DNA of 50,365 bases from Romeriopsis navalis LEGE 11480 (GTDB taxonomy: Bacteria > Cyanobacteriota > Cyanobacteriia > Leptolyngbyales > Leptolyngbyaceae): NCBI RefSeq assembly GCF_015207035.1, contig NZ_JADEXQ010000038.1, positions 1-50,365 on the forward strand, given 5' to 3'. The notes beneath the pieces were generated by a model that was not told the DNA's origin, searched no databases, and was given only the letters and a program-made list of their open reading frames with translations. A program made the position numbers and the translations under genes. Each line of letters begins with the position of its first letter. Positions within the stretch are counted from its first letter, which is position 1. Positions 35,410 to 43,461 of the stretch are shown one piece after another.

Positions 35410-36864
35410 ATGAGTTCGCCATCTAATTCCAGTCCAACCCCCATTGATCGCATTTTAAATTCTCAGTTCACCCGCTTCTTTATCATCGGTTTTCTGATTC
35501 TGCTACTACAAATCCCAACGCTGATGCTGTTTGGGCTGGTTAACGATCGCCAAAAAGTCCGCCAAGCTGCTGTTGAAGACATTACGGGCAAGTGGGGTAA
35601 GCAGCAGGTTATCGTGGGTCCACGTTTGCTCGTCCCCTACATCAAACGCACCGGTAGTGCCGAGAAAAAGAATCTCAAGTCGGTCCAAAAAGTTGCCACA
35701 TTCCTACCGAATGACTTGAATATCGCGGGCAAGATGCAGACGGAAAAACGCCACCGAGGCATCTTTCAAGTTCCGGTATATACGACGGATTTAACCCTGA
35801 GTGGCCAGTTTGAAGCCCCGGATTTCAGCGCTTGGGGAGTCCAAAAAGCGGACATCCAGTGGAACCGGGCCGAGCTGATGATTCAAATCTCTGATACCCG
35901 CGCCATTAGCGATCAAGTCAATGTCAAATGGAATAAGGCCACCGTGCCCTTTGATCCAGGTTTAGGCAAACTGCAATCAGGCGGTAAAATTCTGTCTCTG
36001 AGTCCAATTGCACCCAGTCAAACCGGCAGTCGCTTACCGAAAACCCAACTCACCAGCATCAACAGTGGCTCCGGAATTCATGCGCGGCTGAACAATCAGC
36101 TCAAAGCCGAAACTAAAAGTTACCAGTTCTCGATTCCGCTCCAACTGCGCGGCAGCGAGAGCATGGACTTTATCCCAATGGGTAAGCTAACCCAGGTTCA
36201 TCTCGATTCGGATTGGGCCAATCCCAGCTTCCAAGGCAACTGGCTACCGGAAAAACCCGAGGTCACAAAAGACGGCTTCAAAGCCAAGTGGCAAATTCCG
36301 TTTCTTGGTCGTAACTTCCCACAACAATGGAGCAGCGATCGACCAATTGCTGATGATGTCATTTACAAATCCAGCTTTGGCGTTGACTTATTTAGCCCAG
36401 TCGATAACTACCACATGGCTGAACGCAGCATTAAGTACAACTTCCTGTTCTTGGTGCTGACGTTTGCGGTGCTCTGGCTATTTGAAGTAACGGCAGGCTT
36501 GCGGGTTCATCCATTGCAATATCTGATGGTCGGTGTCGCAATGTCGATGTTCTATCTGTTGCAGTTAGCTATCTCCGAGCATTTGGGGTTTCATTACGCT
36601 TACGCGATCGCCAGCTTTGCGGTGGTGCTTCTGATTACGGGTTACACCATGTCAGTCCTCCGGGCCAAACGCCGCGGGGGCATTGTGGGTGTGATGCAAG
36701 TCTGTCTCTATAGCTACCTCTATGTCGTGCTAGCCAGTCAGGACTATTCACTGCTGTTGGGGTCGATCGGGCTATTTGGCTTCTTGGCGATTGTGATGTT
36801 CCTCACCCGTCGGATCGATTGGTTTAACCCAAGTGGGACGCAACCCCGATTGGAGGGCGATTAA
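35410..36864 (+). CDS. CreD-family inner membrane protein
   Basis: A 484-residue protein of the CreD type. One N-terminal helix (FFIIGFLILLLQIPTLMLFGLV) precedes the family motif VNDRQKVRQAAVEDITGKWG. A large extracytoplasmic beta-rich domain follows, including RGSESMDFIPMGK and HLDSDWANPSFQGNWLP. The C-terminal block VDNYHMAERSIKYNFLFL leads into five or six helices. CreD has been linked to envelope integrity and beta-lactam/colicin tolerance in proteobacteria; its biochemical role is not known. ATG 35410 is used; an upstream in-frame start at 35377 adds eleven residues before the conserved part. No creABC-type two-component genes are nearby. Confidence 0.9.
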   Translation: MSSPSNSSPTPIDRILNSQFTRFFIIGFLILLLQIPTLMLFGLVNDRQKVRQAAVEDITGKWGKQQVIVGPRLLVPYIKRTGSAEKKNLKSVQKVATFLPNDLNIAGKMQTEKRHRGIFQVPVYTTDLTLSGQFEAPDFSAWGVQKADIQWNRAELMIQISDTRAISDQVNVKWNKATVPFDPGLGKLQSGGKILSLSPIAPSQTGSRLPKTQLTSINSGSGIHARLNNQLKAETKSYQFSIPLQLRGSESMDFIPMGKLTQVHLDSDWANPSFQGNWLPEKPEVTKDGFKAKWQIPFLGRNFPQQWSSDRPIADDVIYKSSFGVDLFSPVDNYHMAERSIKYNFLFLVLTFAVLWLFEVTAGLRVHPLQYLMVGVAMSMFYLLQLAISEHLGFHYAYAIASFAVVLLITGYTMSVLRAKRRGGIVGVMQVCLYSYLYVVLASQDYSLLLGSIGLFGFLAIVMFLTRRIDWFNPSGTQPRLEGD

Positions 36865-36888
36865 TCAACGGACAATCCGTGAACCAGG

Positions 36889-36933
36889 GAAACTTGCACC
36901 AATTTGCCGTGAAGGCGGATGGGTGCAAGTTTC
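36889..36933. terminator. Hairpin between convergent creD-like and methyltransferase genes
   Basis: GAAACTTGCACC (36889-36900) is the exact reverse complement of GGTGCAAGTTTC (36922-36933), with a 21-base loop. It lies between two convergent stop codons and may end both transcripts, although no T-run follows. Confidence 0.5.
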
Positions 36934-36950
36934 TATCCCGCATCTTGCAA

Positions 36951-37661
36951 CTAGCCCACCGTAAAGCCTGACTGATTGGAGCAAATTGCCACACCCCCAT
37001 CATTCACAAAACGCTTCGACTGTAATCCGGGAATGTGGCGCCTCCATTCAGTCAGCACATGTTGCTCACCGAAACGATTGATATCATCCAAGACCACCGC
37101 ATAATTATCCGAGAAATTCTTCTGGAAATAAGGAGCCGCCGGATAGCGGGCATAACGTCGCGCTTCATCGTAAGCCGGGGGACCATCCACTACTAAGAGG
37201 TCAATTTTCTGATCAGCAATGACTGGTGCGATCGCCGCAGTATCATACCAATCCGCGCCCTCCAGGCTCAGATCGCTCGGCACCAAGGGCGCATGAATGA
37301 ACGTGACGTAGGACTCCAAGCCCCGTTGCACTAGCAAATCACGTACGACGGCAATCCAATCCGCGTCATGTTCGAGGCTGTATAGATGACCTTTATCCTG
37401 CTGCCGCATCAGACTTGCAACATATACAGTTGTTAAACCCGCACCGCACTCCACAACCGTAAAGCGCTGGTTGATCACCATGTCATTCAGAATTTTAACC
37501 ATGCCACTGGGCCGCATCGCAAAGCGACTCCAAGGCAAATATCCCTTTGTCAAAGGGGCAAGATATTGCAGGGCTAAATTATCTTTGCCATCTCGCAAGC
37601 GATCGTCCATATTCAAAAGACGATTAAAGCCACTGCGGATTTTTTGCTGCCAATGAGACAT
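36951..37661 (-). CDS. Class I SAM-dependent methyltransferase-like protein
   Basis: A 236-residue Rossmann-type protein. Motif I reads VVECGAGLTTVYVASL (about 69-84), the acidic end of strand 2 is YSLEHD, and strand 4 is DLLVVDGPPAYD, followed by VVLDDINRFGEQ. This resembles the Methyltransf_24-like class often found near glycan or rhamnosyl genes. The substrate is not evident. The ATG at 37661 is the first in frame and gives a short basic leader (MSHWQQKIRSG). It is transcribed in the same direction as the DUF2997-Ycf35-ferredoxin group, 88 bases after the ferredoxin stop, and could be a distal member of that transcript. Confidence 0.75.
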   Translation of the reverse strand: MSHWQQKIRSGFNRLLNMDDRLRDGKDNLALQYLAPLTKGYLPWSRFAMRPSGMVKILNDMVINQRFTVVECGAGLTTVYVASLMRQQDKGHLYSLEHDADWIAVVRDLLVQRGLESYVTFIHAPLVPSDLSLEGADWYDTAAIAPVIADQKIDLLVVDGPPAYDEARRYARYPAAPYFQKNFSDNYAVVLDDINRFGEQHVLTEWRRHIPGLQSKRFVNDGGVAICSNQSGFTVG

Positions 37662-37748
37662 GGGATTGAGGACCTAAAAGACAGAAGTGTTCTCTGTTTT
37701 TAGAATGCCCTGGCAAACTCGAAAAGCACAGCAAACGATAACGCCAGC

Positions 37749-38222
37749 CTATGAAGGATTTCGCTTACGCACCTTACGTGGCTTTTTCCTGTATGTCACC
37801 TGTCGCTCAACCGGGAAGCCCACTGGCTTCAGTACCTGATATTTGCGCTCTTCTTCTAACTCGGCTAATTCAGCATAATTAACCCAATGAATGCAATCCA
37901 CGGGGCAAGTGTCGATCGCTTCCTGGATTAAATCTTCCGAATCGCTATCTTGGGAAATCACCCGCGATCGACCATAATCCGGCTCGATATAAAACGTACT
38001 GCGGGCTACGTGAGAACAATACTGACAACCAATACAGGTCGCCTCATCCACATACACGCCTTTTTGACGAACCACACCACCAAGCTCGGGCTCGAAGCCC
38101 GAACGACCGTCTTCCGACTCCCGCAGAAAACCACCGAGCTCTGGCTCAAAGCCCGAACGCTCAGCATCATTAGCCGGAACCTGTCCGGCTGAATTGCTTT
38201 GCTGCGGGTCATCCCCAGACAT
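37749..38222 (-). CDS. Single-cluster 4Fe-4S ferredoxin of the Ycf35 neighbourhood
   Basis: A 157-residue ferredoxin-like protein conserved in cyanobacteria. The cluster ligands are C63, C66, C69 (ATCIGCQYC) and the distant C106 (DTCPVDC, with extra C110), the layout of a single [4Fe-4S] cluster. The N-terminus carries a motif duplicated here: RSGFEPELGG at 22-31 and again at 40-49. The basic tail (KKPRKVRKR) is unusual for an electron carrier and may contact nucleic acid or a partner. The start ATG 38222 abuts the Ycf35 stop (TAG at 38228-38226), so translation is coupled. Electron donor and acceptor are unknown. Confidence 0.88.
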   Translation of the reverse strand: MSGDDPQQSNSAGQVPANDAERSGFEPELGGFLRESEDGRSGFEPELGGVVRQKGVYVDEATCIGCQYCSHVARSTFYIEPDYGRSRVISQDSDSEDLIQEAIDTCPVDCIHWVNYAELAELEEERKYQVLKPVGFPVERQVTYRKKPRKVRKRNPS

Positions 38223-38225
38223 CAC

Positions 38226-38612
38226 CTAGGCGCTCCAGCGCTGCAAAACTAGTCGAATTGAGCCGTCTTCGTTGGACTGCTCTTCCGCTACCTGAAACCC
38301 CTGGCTTTGAGTCTCAGTCATGACTGTGTGATAAGCATAACGCTGAGTTACTTGGCGCAAAAAGTGATCAACTGAGTGATTCAGCTGCCAAAACTGCATA
38401 TCAGCAACCAATTCATACTCTTGACCATTCCAAGCAAAGCCAACGTCATAGCCATTGTCTTGCTGAATCACGACTTCCGCCGTCTGAGTTTGGCCTTTAT
38501 AACCGCGCACTGGCGCGGCACCGGACTTCCACTCAATCCCCATATCAGCTAAGGCCGACTTCAAACTGTCGAGACTACGAATCTGGGTTTTAATCTGGCT
38601 AAAGTGAGACAT
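38226..38612 (-). CDS. ycf35: Ycf35 family protein (DUF1257)
   Basis: A 128-residue protein homologous to the ycf35 product encoded in some algal plastids. Typical sequence: N-terminal MSHFSQIKTQIRSLDSLKSAL, a central YDVGFAWNGQEYELVADMQFW and the C-terminal VTQRYAYHTV. It is a soluble, small alpha/beta protein of unknown function. It is the middle gene of a three-gene group (DUF2997, Ycf35, ferredoxin) that is widely kept together in cyanobacteria, often near an AAA+ ATPase, which is not present in this window. The ATG at 38612 is clear. Confidence 0.93.
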   Translation of the reverse strand: MSHFSQIKTQIRSLDSLKSALADMGIEWKSGAAPVRGYKGQTQTAEVVIQQDNGYDVGFAWNGQEYELVADMQFWQLNHSVDHFLRQVTQRYAYHTVMTETQSQGFQVAEEQSNEDGSIRLVLQRWSA

Positions 38613-38673
38613 GGCAAACTTCCGTAAATTTCAGCGGGACAAATCAAAGCGCAAGGCAACTGGCTAATCGAAC

Positions 38674-38886
38674 TCACCAATCACTAAAGGTGTTCTTATT
38701 CGCTACGGTGGCATCTTGGACAACAACTTCCTGAGCGAAATACTCCGACGTCTGCTGCTGAGAGACAACCCGACCCAGCTTGGCTTCAATCTTGGCTGTC
38801 ACTTCTGCACAGGAGGCACCCACAACACCGGTGACTTTCTCTTGCACGCGACCATCAGGATAAATAACGAACTCTAGGGTTTCCAT
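38674..38886 (-). CDS. DUF2997 family small protein
   Basis: A 70-residue protein with the DUF2997 pattern: METLEFVIYPDGRVQEKVTG, then GASCAEVTAKIEAKLG. The fold is probably a short beta hairpin followed by a helix. It is the first gene of the group with ycf35 and the ferredoxin; 61 bases separate it from ycf35. Its function is unknown, but conserved linkage with a ferredoxin suggests work in a redox- or iron-sulfur-related process. The single cysteine (C26) sits in the GASCAEVT motif. Confidence 0.88.
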   Translation of the reverse strand: METLEFVIYPDGRVQEKVTGVVGASCAEVTAKIEAKLGRVVSQQQTSEYFAQEVVVQDATVANKNTFSDW

Positions 38887-39336
38887 GCTGTCGATTCACC
38901 ACGCTAACGAGACCACAACGACGAAGAACGGCGGCAAATTACCGCGACTCTAACTTCACTAATCTTGCTTTCTGAAAAACTACAGCAGCGATTCTTTACA
39001 GAACTTCACCAAATGAGTCAGTGGTTACTTCGCTAGTAATTAGTTTCGCTCAAGTTCCTAAACCCGTCAAGCAGCAGTCATACACCGATACATTGGCCAG
39101 ACTCTATAGACAAATCAGGCAATACGTTTCATCAGGAAATGCTGCGAATTCTCATTTTCCCGCACATTACTATTTATTTCGGATCCAAAACTTAAGCGAG
39201 GGGTCAGACCCCCTAAGGGTGATCGACCCAGGATCGTTTTTGAATTTTGCAAGTAAAAGTTTATACATCTGGGCAGCATCTACTACTGACCCTCTCTGAA
39301 AATTGAACCTGCTTAGTTGAATCTGGATTAGATCCT
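38887..39336. other. Intergenic, 450 bp between divergent operons
   Basis: This holds the divergent promoters for the DUF2997-Ycf35-ferredoxin group (minus) and the Ser/Thr kinase (plus). A 92-codon plus-strand frame at 39021 lacks a recognisable product. A small hairpin GGGGT-CAG-ACCCC occurs at about 39200-39212. Confidence 0.5.
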
Positions 39337-41340
39337 ATGGTCGCTGCAATCGAGTCACGTACGCTGCTGCGTCAGCGGTATCTAATCAAACAATTATTGG
39401 GTCAAGGCGGATTTGGTCGGACTTATCTTGCATTAGACCGGGAGCGCTTTGATGAACCTTGTGTTTTGAAGGAGTTCACGGTTTCTTACCAAGATGAGTC
39501 GCTGGTTGAGAAAGCGAAGGCACTTTTTGCCCGCGAGGCCAGCATCTTACATCAGGTACAGCATCCTCAAATCCCCCGCTTCTGGGCGGCATTTGAATGG
39601 GAAGACCGTTTATTTCTCGTTCAAGACTACGTTCAGGGTGAAAATTATCGCACTTTACTTCAGACTCGCCGTGATCGTGGTGAGACCCTGAACGAAGTGG
39701 AAGTCTTACATCTACTCAATCATCTACTACCCGTTCTGTCTTATTTGCACGATCGTGACATCGTACATCGGGACATTTCACCGGAAAATCTGGTTCTTAG
39801 TCCGGCTAAGGGTGCATCTGAGAACCCGCAAACCTCCAGTGACTACACTGCTGGATTACCGGTGCTACTGGACTTTGGGTCCGTGAAAGCAGCGACCAGC
39901 GGACTCGCTTTAGTGTCATCTATGACGCGCGTCGGCAAAGTTGGCTATGCGCCTCCCGAACAGCTCCAAACGGGTCAAGTCCAACCCCATAGCGATCTCT
40001 ATGCGTTGGCCGCAACCTGTATTGTGCTGCTCACCGGGCGCGAACCGCACCAGTTACTTGACAGCTTAACGCTGGATTGGAACTGGCTTGCCTACACCAG
40101 CGTCAGTCGGGAATTCGCCAATATACTTAACCGTATGTTGGCCTTACATCCGGGCGATCGATATGCATCGGCGACAGCCGTCCATAGTGACCTGCAACGG
40201 TTGCTCGGCGTCTTAACCCCAATGATTTGGCGACCGGAGTACGTTTCCTGGCAAGGGTTTGCCTCCCCCATTCATCAGCGTGCAACAGCAAATTTAGCGA
40301 CAACTAGGACGGCTAAATCAACGGGGGCAATTAAAACGGAATTGCCCCCCACCCATCTACAAACCAAACCACGGGAAAAAATTAGCCGATTTTTCAGCCG
40401 GCATTTTAGTCAAAGCCCTGTACAGCAGTTAAATGAACGATTTAGCCGTCAGCGCGGCCATCAAACAGGGAACGCAACCACTGCCAGTGAAATAACAAGT
40501 GACGGCAACGTCGCCACATTACCGCCCCGGACTGACGCCCCCAGCCATCAACTACTCCAACAACTGCCGCCAATCCAGGATTGGTCACCCCGATGGATGA
40601 TTGCGGCCAGTTGCCTAGCCATCGGCAGCATCGGCATTAGTATTTTTCGCATGCCCCTTGAGAGCAGTTATCAGTTCTGGCCGAGCCAGCCCACCGCCAG
40701 TCCCAAGTCAATTACGGCCAAAAAGCCCCGGGTTGAAGCCACTGGCCCCCAAACGATCGAATTTACATCGCAGGAAGTCGCCGCCGCGGTGCAAGGCAAT
40801 TTACAGGAAAATCAAACCCGAATTTATCGGTTTCGAGCCAGCAAAACGCAAATCATGGCCGTCACCCTCGAAGGTTCTGGCGTCAAAATGAATTTGCTGC
40901 GGGCTGATCAAAGTCCGATCGATAATTCTTCTCGCCAAATTCGCAATTGGACGGGCCAGTTGCCCGCTAGTGAGGTGTATCAAATCCAAATTACGGGGTC
41001 CGGTGCTTACTCCCTAGATATGGCGATTTCACCGAATCAAAAACCCCAGGTCGAAACCAACCAACGCCTCCGTTTCGATCATGGTTCTACCAAAACCGTG
41101 ACTGGAGAAGTCCTTACCAGCAAACAGCGGCGTTACGTATTCAGCGCCAAAACTGGCCAAAACATCAGCTTCAAAGTTCTACAGGGAAATATCCAGCTCA
41201 AACTGATCACCCCGACCCAGAAACCCCTGGGCAGTAGCCAGACAGCATGGAAGGGCAAAGCGCCAGTTAAGGGAGATTACACGATCATCATTACATCGAA
41301 AAAGCGGGAAGACTACGCGGTCTCCGTCGAACTTAAGTAA
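39337..41340 (+). CDS. Transmembrane Ser/Thr protein kinase with duplicated C-terminal beta-sandwich domain
   Basis: A 667-residue Hanks-type kinase. Kinase domain (about 15-290): glycine loop GQGGFGRTY (22-30), Lys45 in VLKEF, catalytic loop HRDISPEN (144-151) and DFGSV (179-183). The catalytic-loop Lys is Ser, as often in cyanobacterial kinases of this class. The APE-type motif is APPEQL (205-210). After a disordered linker comes one membrane helix (about 422-440, WMIAASCLAIGSIGISIF). The extracytoplasmic C-terminus contains two PPC-like repeats, each with a strand like RIYRFRASKTQ or RRYVFSAKTGQ, suggesting a ligand-sensing exterior. Substrates are unknown. Its end overlaps the convergent gene downstream by eight bases. 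Confidence 0.92.
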   Translation: MVAAIESRTLLRQRYLIKQLLGQGGFGRTYLALDRERFDEPCVLKEFTVSYQDESLVEKAKALFAREASILHQVQHPQIPRFWAAFEWEDRLFLVQDYVQGENYRTLLQTRRDRGETLNEVEVLHLLNHLLPVLSYLHDRDIVHRDISPENLVLSPAKGASENPQTSSDYTAGLPVLLDFGSVKAATSGLALVSSMTRVGKVGYAPPEQLQTGQVQPHSDLYALAATCIVLLTGREPHQLLDSLTLDWNWLAYTSVSREFANILNRMLALHPGDRYASATAVHSDLQRLLGVLTPMIWRPEYVSWQGFASPIHQRATANLATTRTAKSTGAIKTELPPTHLQTKPREKISRFFSRHFSQSPVQQLNERFSRQRGHQTGNATTASEITSDGNVATLPPRTDAPSHQLLQQLPPIQDWSPRWMIAASCLAIGSIGISIFRMPLESSYQFWPSQPTASPKSITAKKPRVEATGPQTIEFTSQEVAAAVQGNLQENQTRIYRFRASKTQIMAVTLEGSGVKMNLLRADQSPIDNSSRQIRNWTGQLPASEVYQIQITGSGAYSLDMAISPNQKPQVETNQRLRFDHGSTKTVTGEVLTSKQRRYVFSAKTGQNISFKVLQGNIQLKLITPTQKPLGSSQTAWKGKAPVKGDYTIIITSKKREDYAVSVELK

Positions 41341-41788
41341 TGGCGATGGCGCGGGGATTAAACTGTAACGTCACCCGATCGCCATAGCGAATCCCCTCCA
41401 ACCTGGGCGCCAGAATCTCGACAATACTGGGATCTTGGAAGTGATTAATCTTCGTCTCAGGATGCGGATAATAGAGCAAACTGGCAGCGGTGCAATCATT
41501 CCAGCGCAGTTCACAATGCAAAAACGAAAACGTCTCCACATCAAAACCTTCAATCCACTGCACATCGGGGAACGTATAGTCCGGAAGCAATAGCTGGAAC
41601 TGCTGGGGCGCGATCGAAATATTCAACGTCCCCGCATAGTAAGGACCGAGATCCAAGCCCCGCTCCAAGAAATGCGACGTTTGCAGAGCGATCGTCCCCG
41701 CTGGATAAGGACTATCAGGTGCTAAACCAGAGGCAACTTGGTGCCCTGGCTGCACAATGCCATGGAGTTTGAGCACCGCAATTGACAT
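41333..41788 (-). CDS. Protein resembling CTP-dependent riboflavin kinase (DUF120 fold)
   Basis: A 151-residue protein. Three stretches line up, by eye, with archaeal CTP-dependent riboflavin kinase (RibK/MJ0056). They are YAGTLNISI (51-59), where the family's GTLN supplies the metal/CTP ligands; ETFSFLHCEL, matching the strand after the flavin loop; and SIVEILAPRLEGIRYGDRVTLQF, matching IIEIIAP...LKDGD. The length is close to MJ0056's. Cyanobacteria normally use bifunctional RibF, so this may be a relative with another substrate. The glycine-rich GLGEG loop is only partly kept (ASGLAPDS, 19-26). Remote homology by inspection only. It overlaps the Ser/Thr kinase end and is two bases from the DUF4335 gene upstream. 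Confidence 0.7.
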   Translation of the reverse strand: MSIAVLKLHGIVQPGHQVASGLAPDSPYPAGTIALQTSHFLERGLDLGPYYAGTLNISIAPQQFQLLLPDYTFPDVQWIEGFDVETFSFLHCELRWNDCTAASLLYYPHPETKINHFQDPSIVEILAPRLEGIRYGDRVTLQFNPRAIAIT

Positions 41789-41790
41789 GA

Positions 41791-43341
41791 TTACTGAGGA
41801 AAGGCCTGAACTGCCCCATCCTGCTCCAGCAGTACGCGCACCCTCGAGGATTTTCCATCTTTGGCCGCGGGGGCAATCGGGGAACCAGCCGCCGGCACAC
41901 CGGCTTGACTCCGTAGGCGATCGGCTTCTGAACCGACCGCATCGGCTCGCTTTAACGAACCATTCGGGTTGAGCTCAATGTCATACTGCACACTCTGCTT
42001 CAAGTCCTTGGGAGGTTGCCAACGCTGCTTGAAATAGCGGCGCACCGCCGCGGCTTGAACATTTCGATTATCAAAGAATTCACGGTCTTGTTTCGCTGCC
42101 GCTGCCGCTGCTGGGGGAGCCGCCGGTTCCAGCGATGGCAGCGCCGAGGCCGATTCGGTCATACTTAAATCTGCCGATCGTCCTCGCCGTGCCCCCGCAG
42201 TGGAATTCGGCTTGGCGGTTTGTCTCGCCTTGGCTTGCCCCGCCTTCAACTGCGTCTGATCAGGAATCGCCTCTACTGGTGCCGTCGCCACTACTGGCGT
42301 TTCACTGCCGATATTGTCAATGATCGGTGGCACCGGAGCGGTCGCAGCGGTTTTTGGTGCAGTGGGTTGAGGCGTAATTTTGATTGTGGGCTTCGACGGT
42401 TGTGGGATATCGACGATCGCGGGCTTCGCGCCTGACGGCGGCTTTACCCCCGACGGCACATTCGCAATCACCGATGGCGACGTCTGCGTTTTCGCTGTTT
42501 TTGAGTTGGCCCCCAGATTCGGCAGATTCAGGCCGGAATTAGCTCCAGGCGAAGGCACCGGTAACGTTGTCGTACCCGGCAGCGCGGCCAGGGGTGGCAA
42601 AGTGCTAAAGGGATCCGGGGTAGGGGATGCGGTGGTCGTCGGGGGCTGCACGGCCAGACGTTGATCGCTACTACTCGCCTGGCTCGCCGTATCCGATGAG
42701 GTCGATCGCCCACCCAGACCATTGGCCAGCGATACCCCCAAGCCCACAAACACCAACATCCCGGCAGCTAACCCGGCCCAGTTAGGTGAAGACCATTGCG
42801 TCGGATTCGGCAGCCAAGCCACTTTCTGATTTTGGAGCTGCGGCAATGTCGTCGCTTCGGCGCTGTATTCGTCTAAGGCCGCTGACAAATCTGATAATTG
42901 CGTCGAGGAAAACGTGATTTTCTCGCCGGATTGTTCTGTCGCAAGCGATCCTAAAGTGAGCTCGTGGGACAGCAATCCCTTTGGCTGCATGGCCATTGCC
43001 GTCATTGGGGCCGCAAGTTCAGTCGCCGCGATCGCCGTTTCGGCGGCAATATCTTTCTCGATCGTTGCCGTTGATGCAGCCAAATTCGGGGTGACTCGAT
43101 TCAGGAACGACTGAACGTAGTTGCTGACCGTTTCATTTAATTCTTCTAGCTGAGTCTGATCACCGCGCAGCACAATCCATTCATCATCGCTGACCCGCGG
43201 ATCATCAAAACTCAGCTTAAACCGCAAATCTTTCAGGGCAGTTTTACCCATCCACCGCGATAGAGGCGACTGCTGTGCGGCAATTTCCAGCGCACAAGTC
43301 GGCGGTGTATAACGACGGATAACAGTAGGTTCAGTAGCCAT
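41791..43341 (-). CDS. DUF4335 protein with membrane helix and TonB-C-like end
   Basis: A 516-residue protein. The N-terminal part (1-90) has the cyanobacterial DUF4335 pattern: IRRYTPPTCALEIAA, then LKDLRFKLSFDDPR and ELNETVSNYVQSFL. One membrane helix lies at about 188-209 (WAGLAAGMLVFVGLGVSLAN). A long Pro/Ala/Thr-rich linker follows. The last 95 residues resemble a TonB C-terminal type domain (AAVRRYFKQRWQPPKDL, then VQYDIELNPNGSLKRADAVG). This layout suggests an inner-membrane protein spanning the periplasm. ATG 43341 (MATEPTVIRR) is chosen over an in-frame start at 43461, since the preceding forty residues look non-coding. It is 120 bases downstream of the DUF3038 gene, its usual partner. 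Confidence 0.82.
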   Translation of the reverse strand: MATEPTVIRRYTPPTCALEIAAQQSPLSRWMGKTALKDLRFKLSFDDPRVSDDEWIVLRGDQTQLEELNETVSNYVQSFLNRVTPNLAASTATIEKDIAAETAIAATELAAPMTAMAMQPKGLLSHELTLGSLATEQSGEKITFSSTQLSDLSAALDEYSAEATTLPQLQNQKVAWLPNPTQWSSPNWAGLAAGMLVFVGLGVSLANGLGGRSTSSDTASQASSSDQRLAVQPPTTTASPTPDPFSTLPPLAALPGTTTLPVPSPGANSGLNLPNLGANSKTAKTQTSPSVIANVPSGVKPPSGAKPAIVDIPQPSKPTIKITPQPTAPKTAATAPVPPIIDNIGSETPVVATAPVEAIPDQTQLKAGQAKARQTAKPNSTAGARRGRSADLSMTESASALPSLEPAAPPAAAAAAKQDREFFDNRNVQAAAVRRYFKQRWQPPKDLKQSVQYDIELNPNGSLKRADAVGSEADRLRSQAGVPAAGSPIAPAAKDGKSSRVRVLLEQDGAVQAFPQ

Positions 43342-43461
43342 ATTAGAAGGACGAAGGAGCGAGTTCGATAGAAGTGCAACCTGGTTAGACAATTCTAGGT
43401 TGACATTGAATGAATGGGGTAGCCGCTTGGTCACAGAAATTGAAACGAGCCAAAGCCGCAA

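Noticed and set aside
39021-39299. 92-codon plus-strand frame before the Ser/Thr kinase
   Set aside because: No motif, no clear ribosome-binding site, and it lies in the divergent promoter region.
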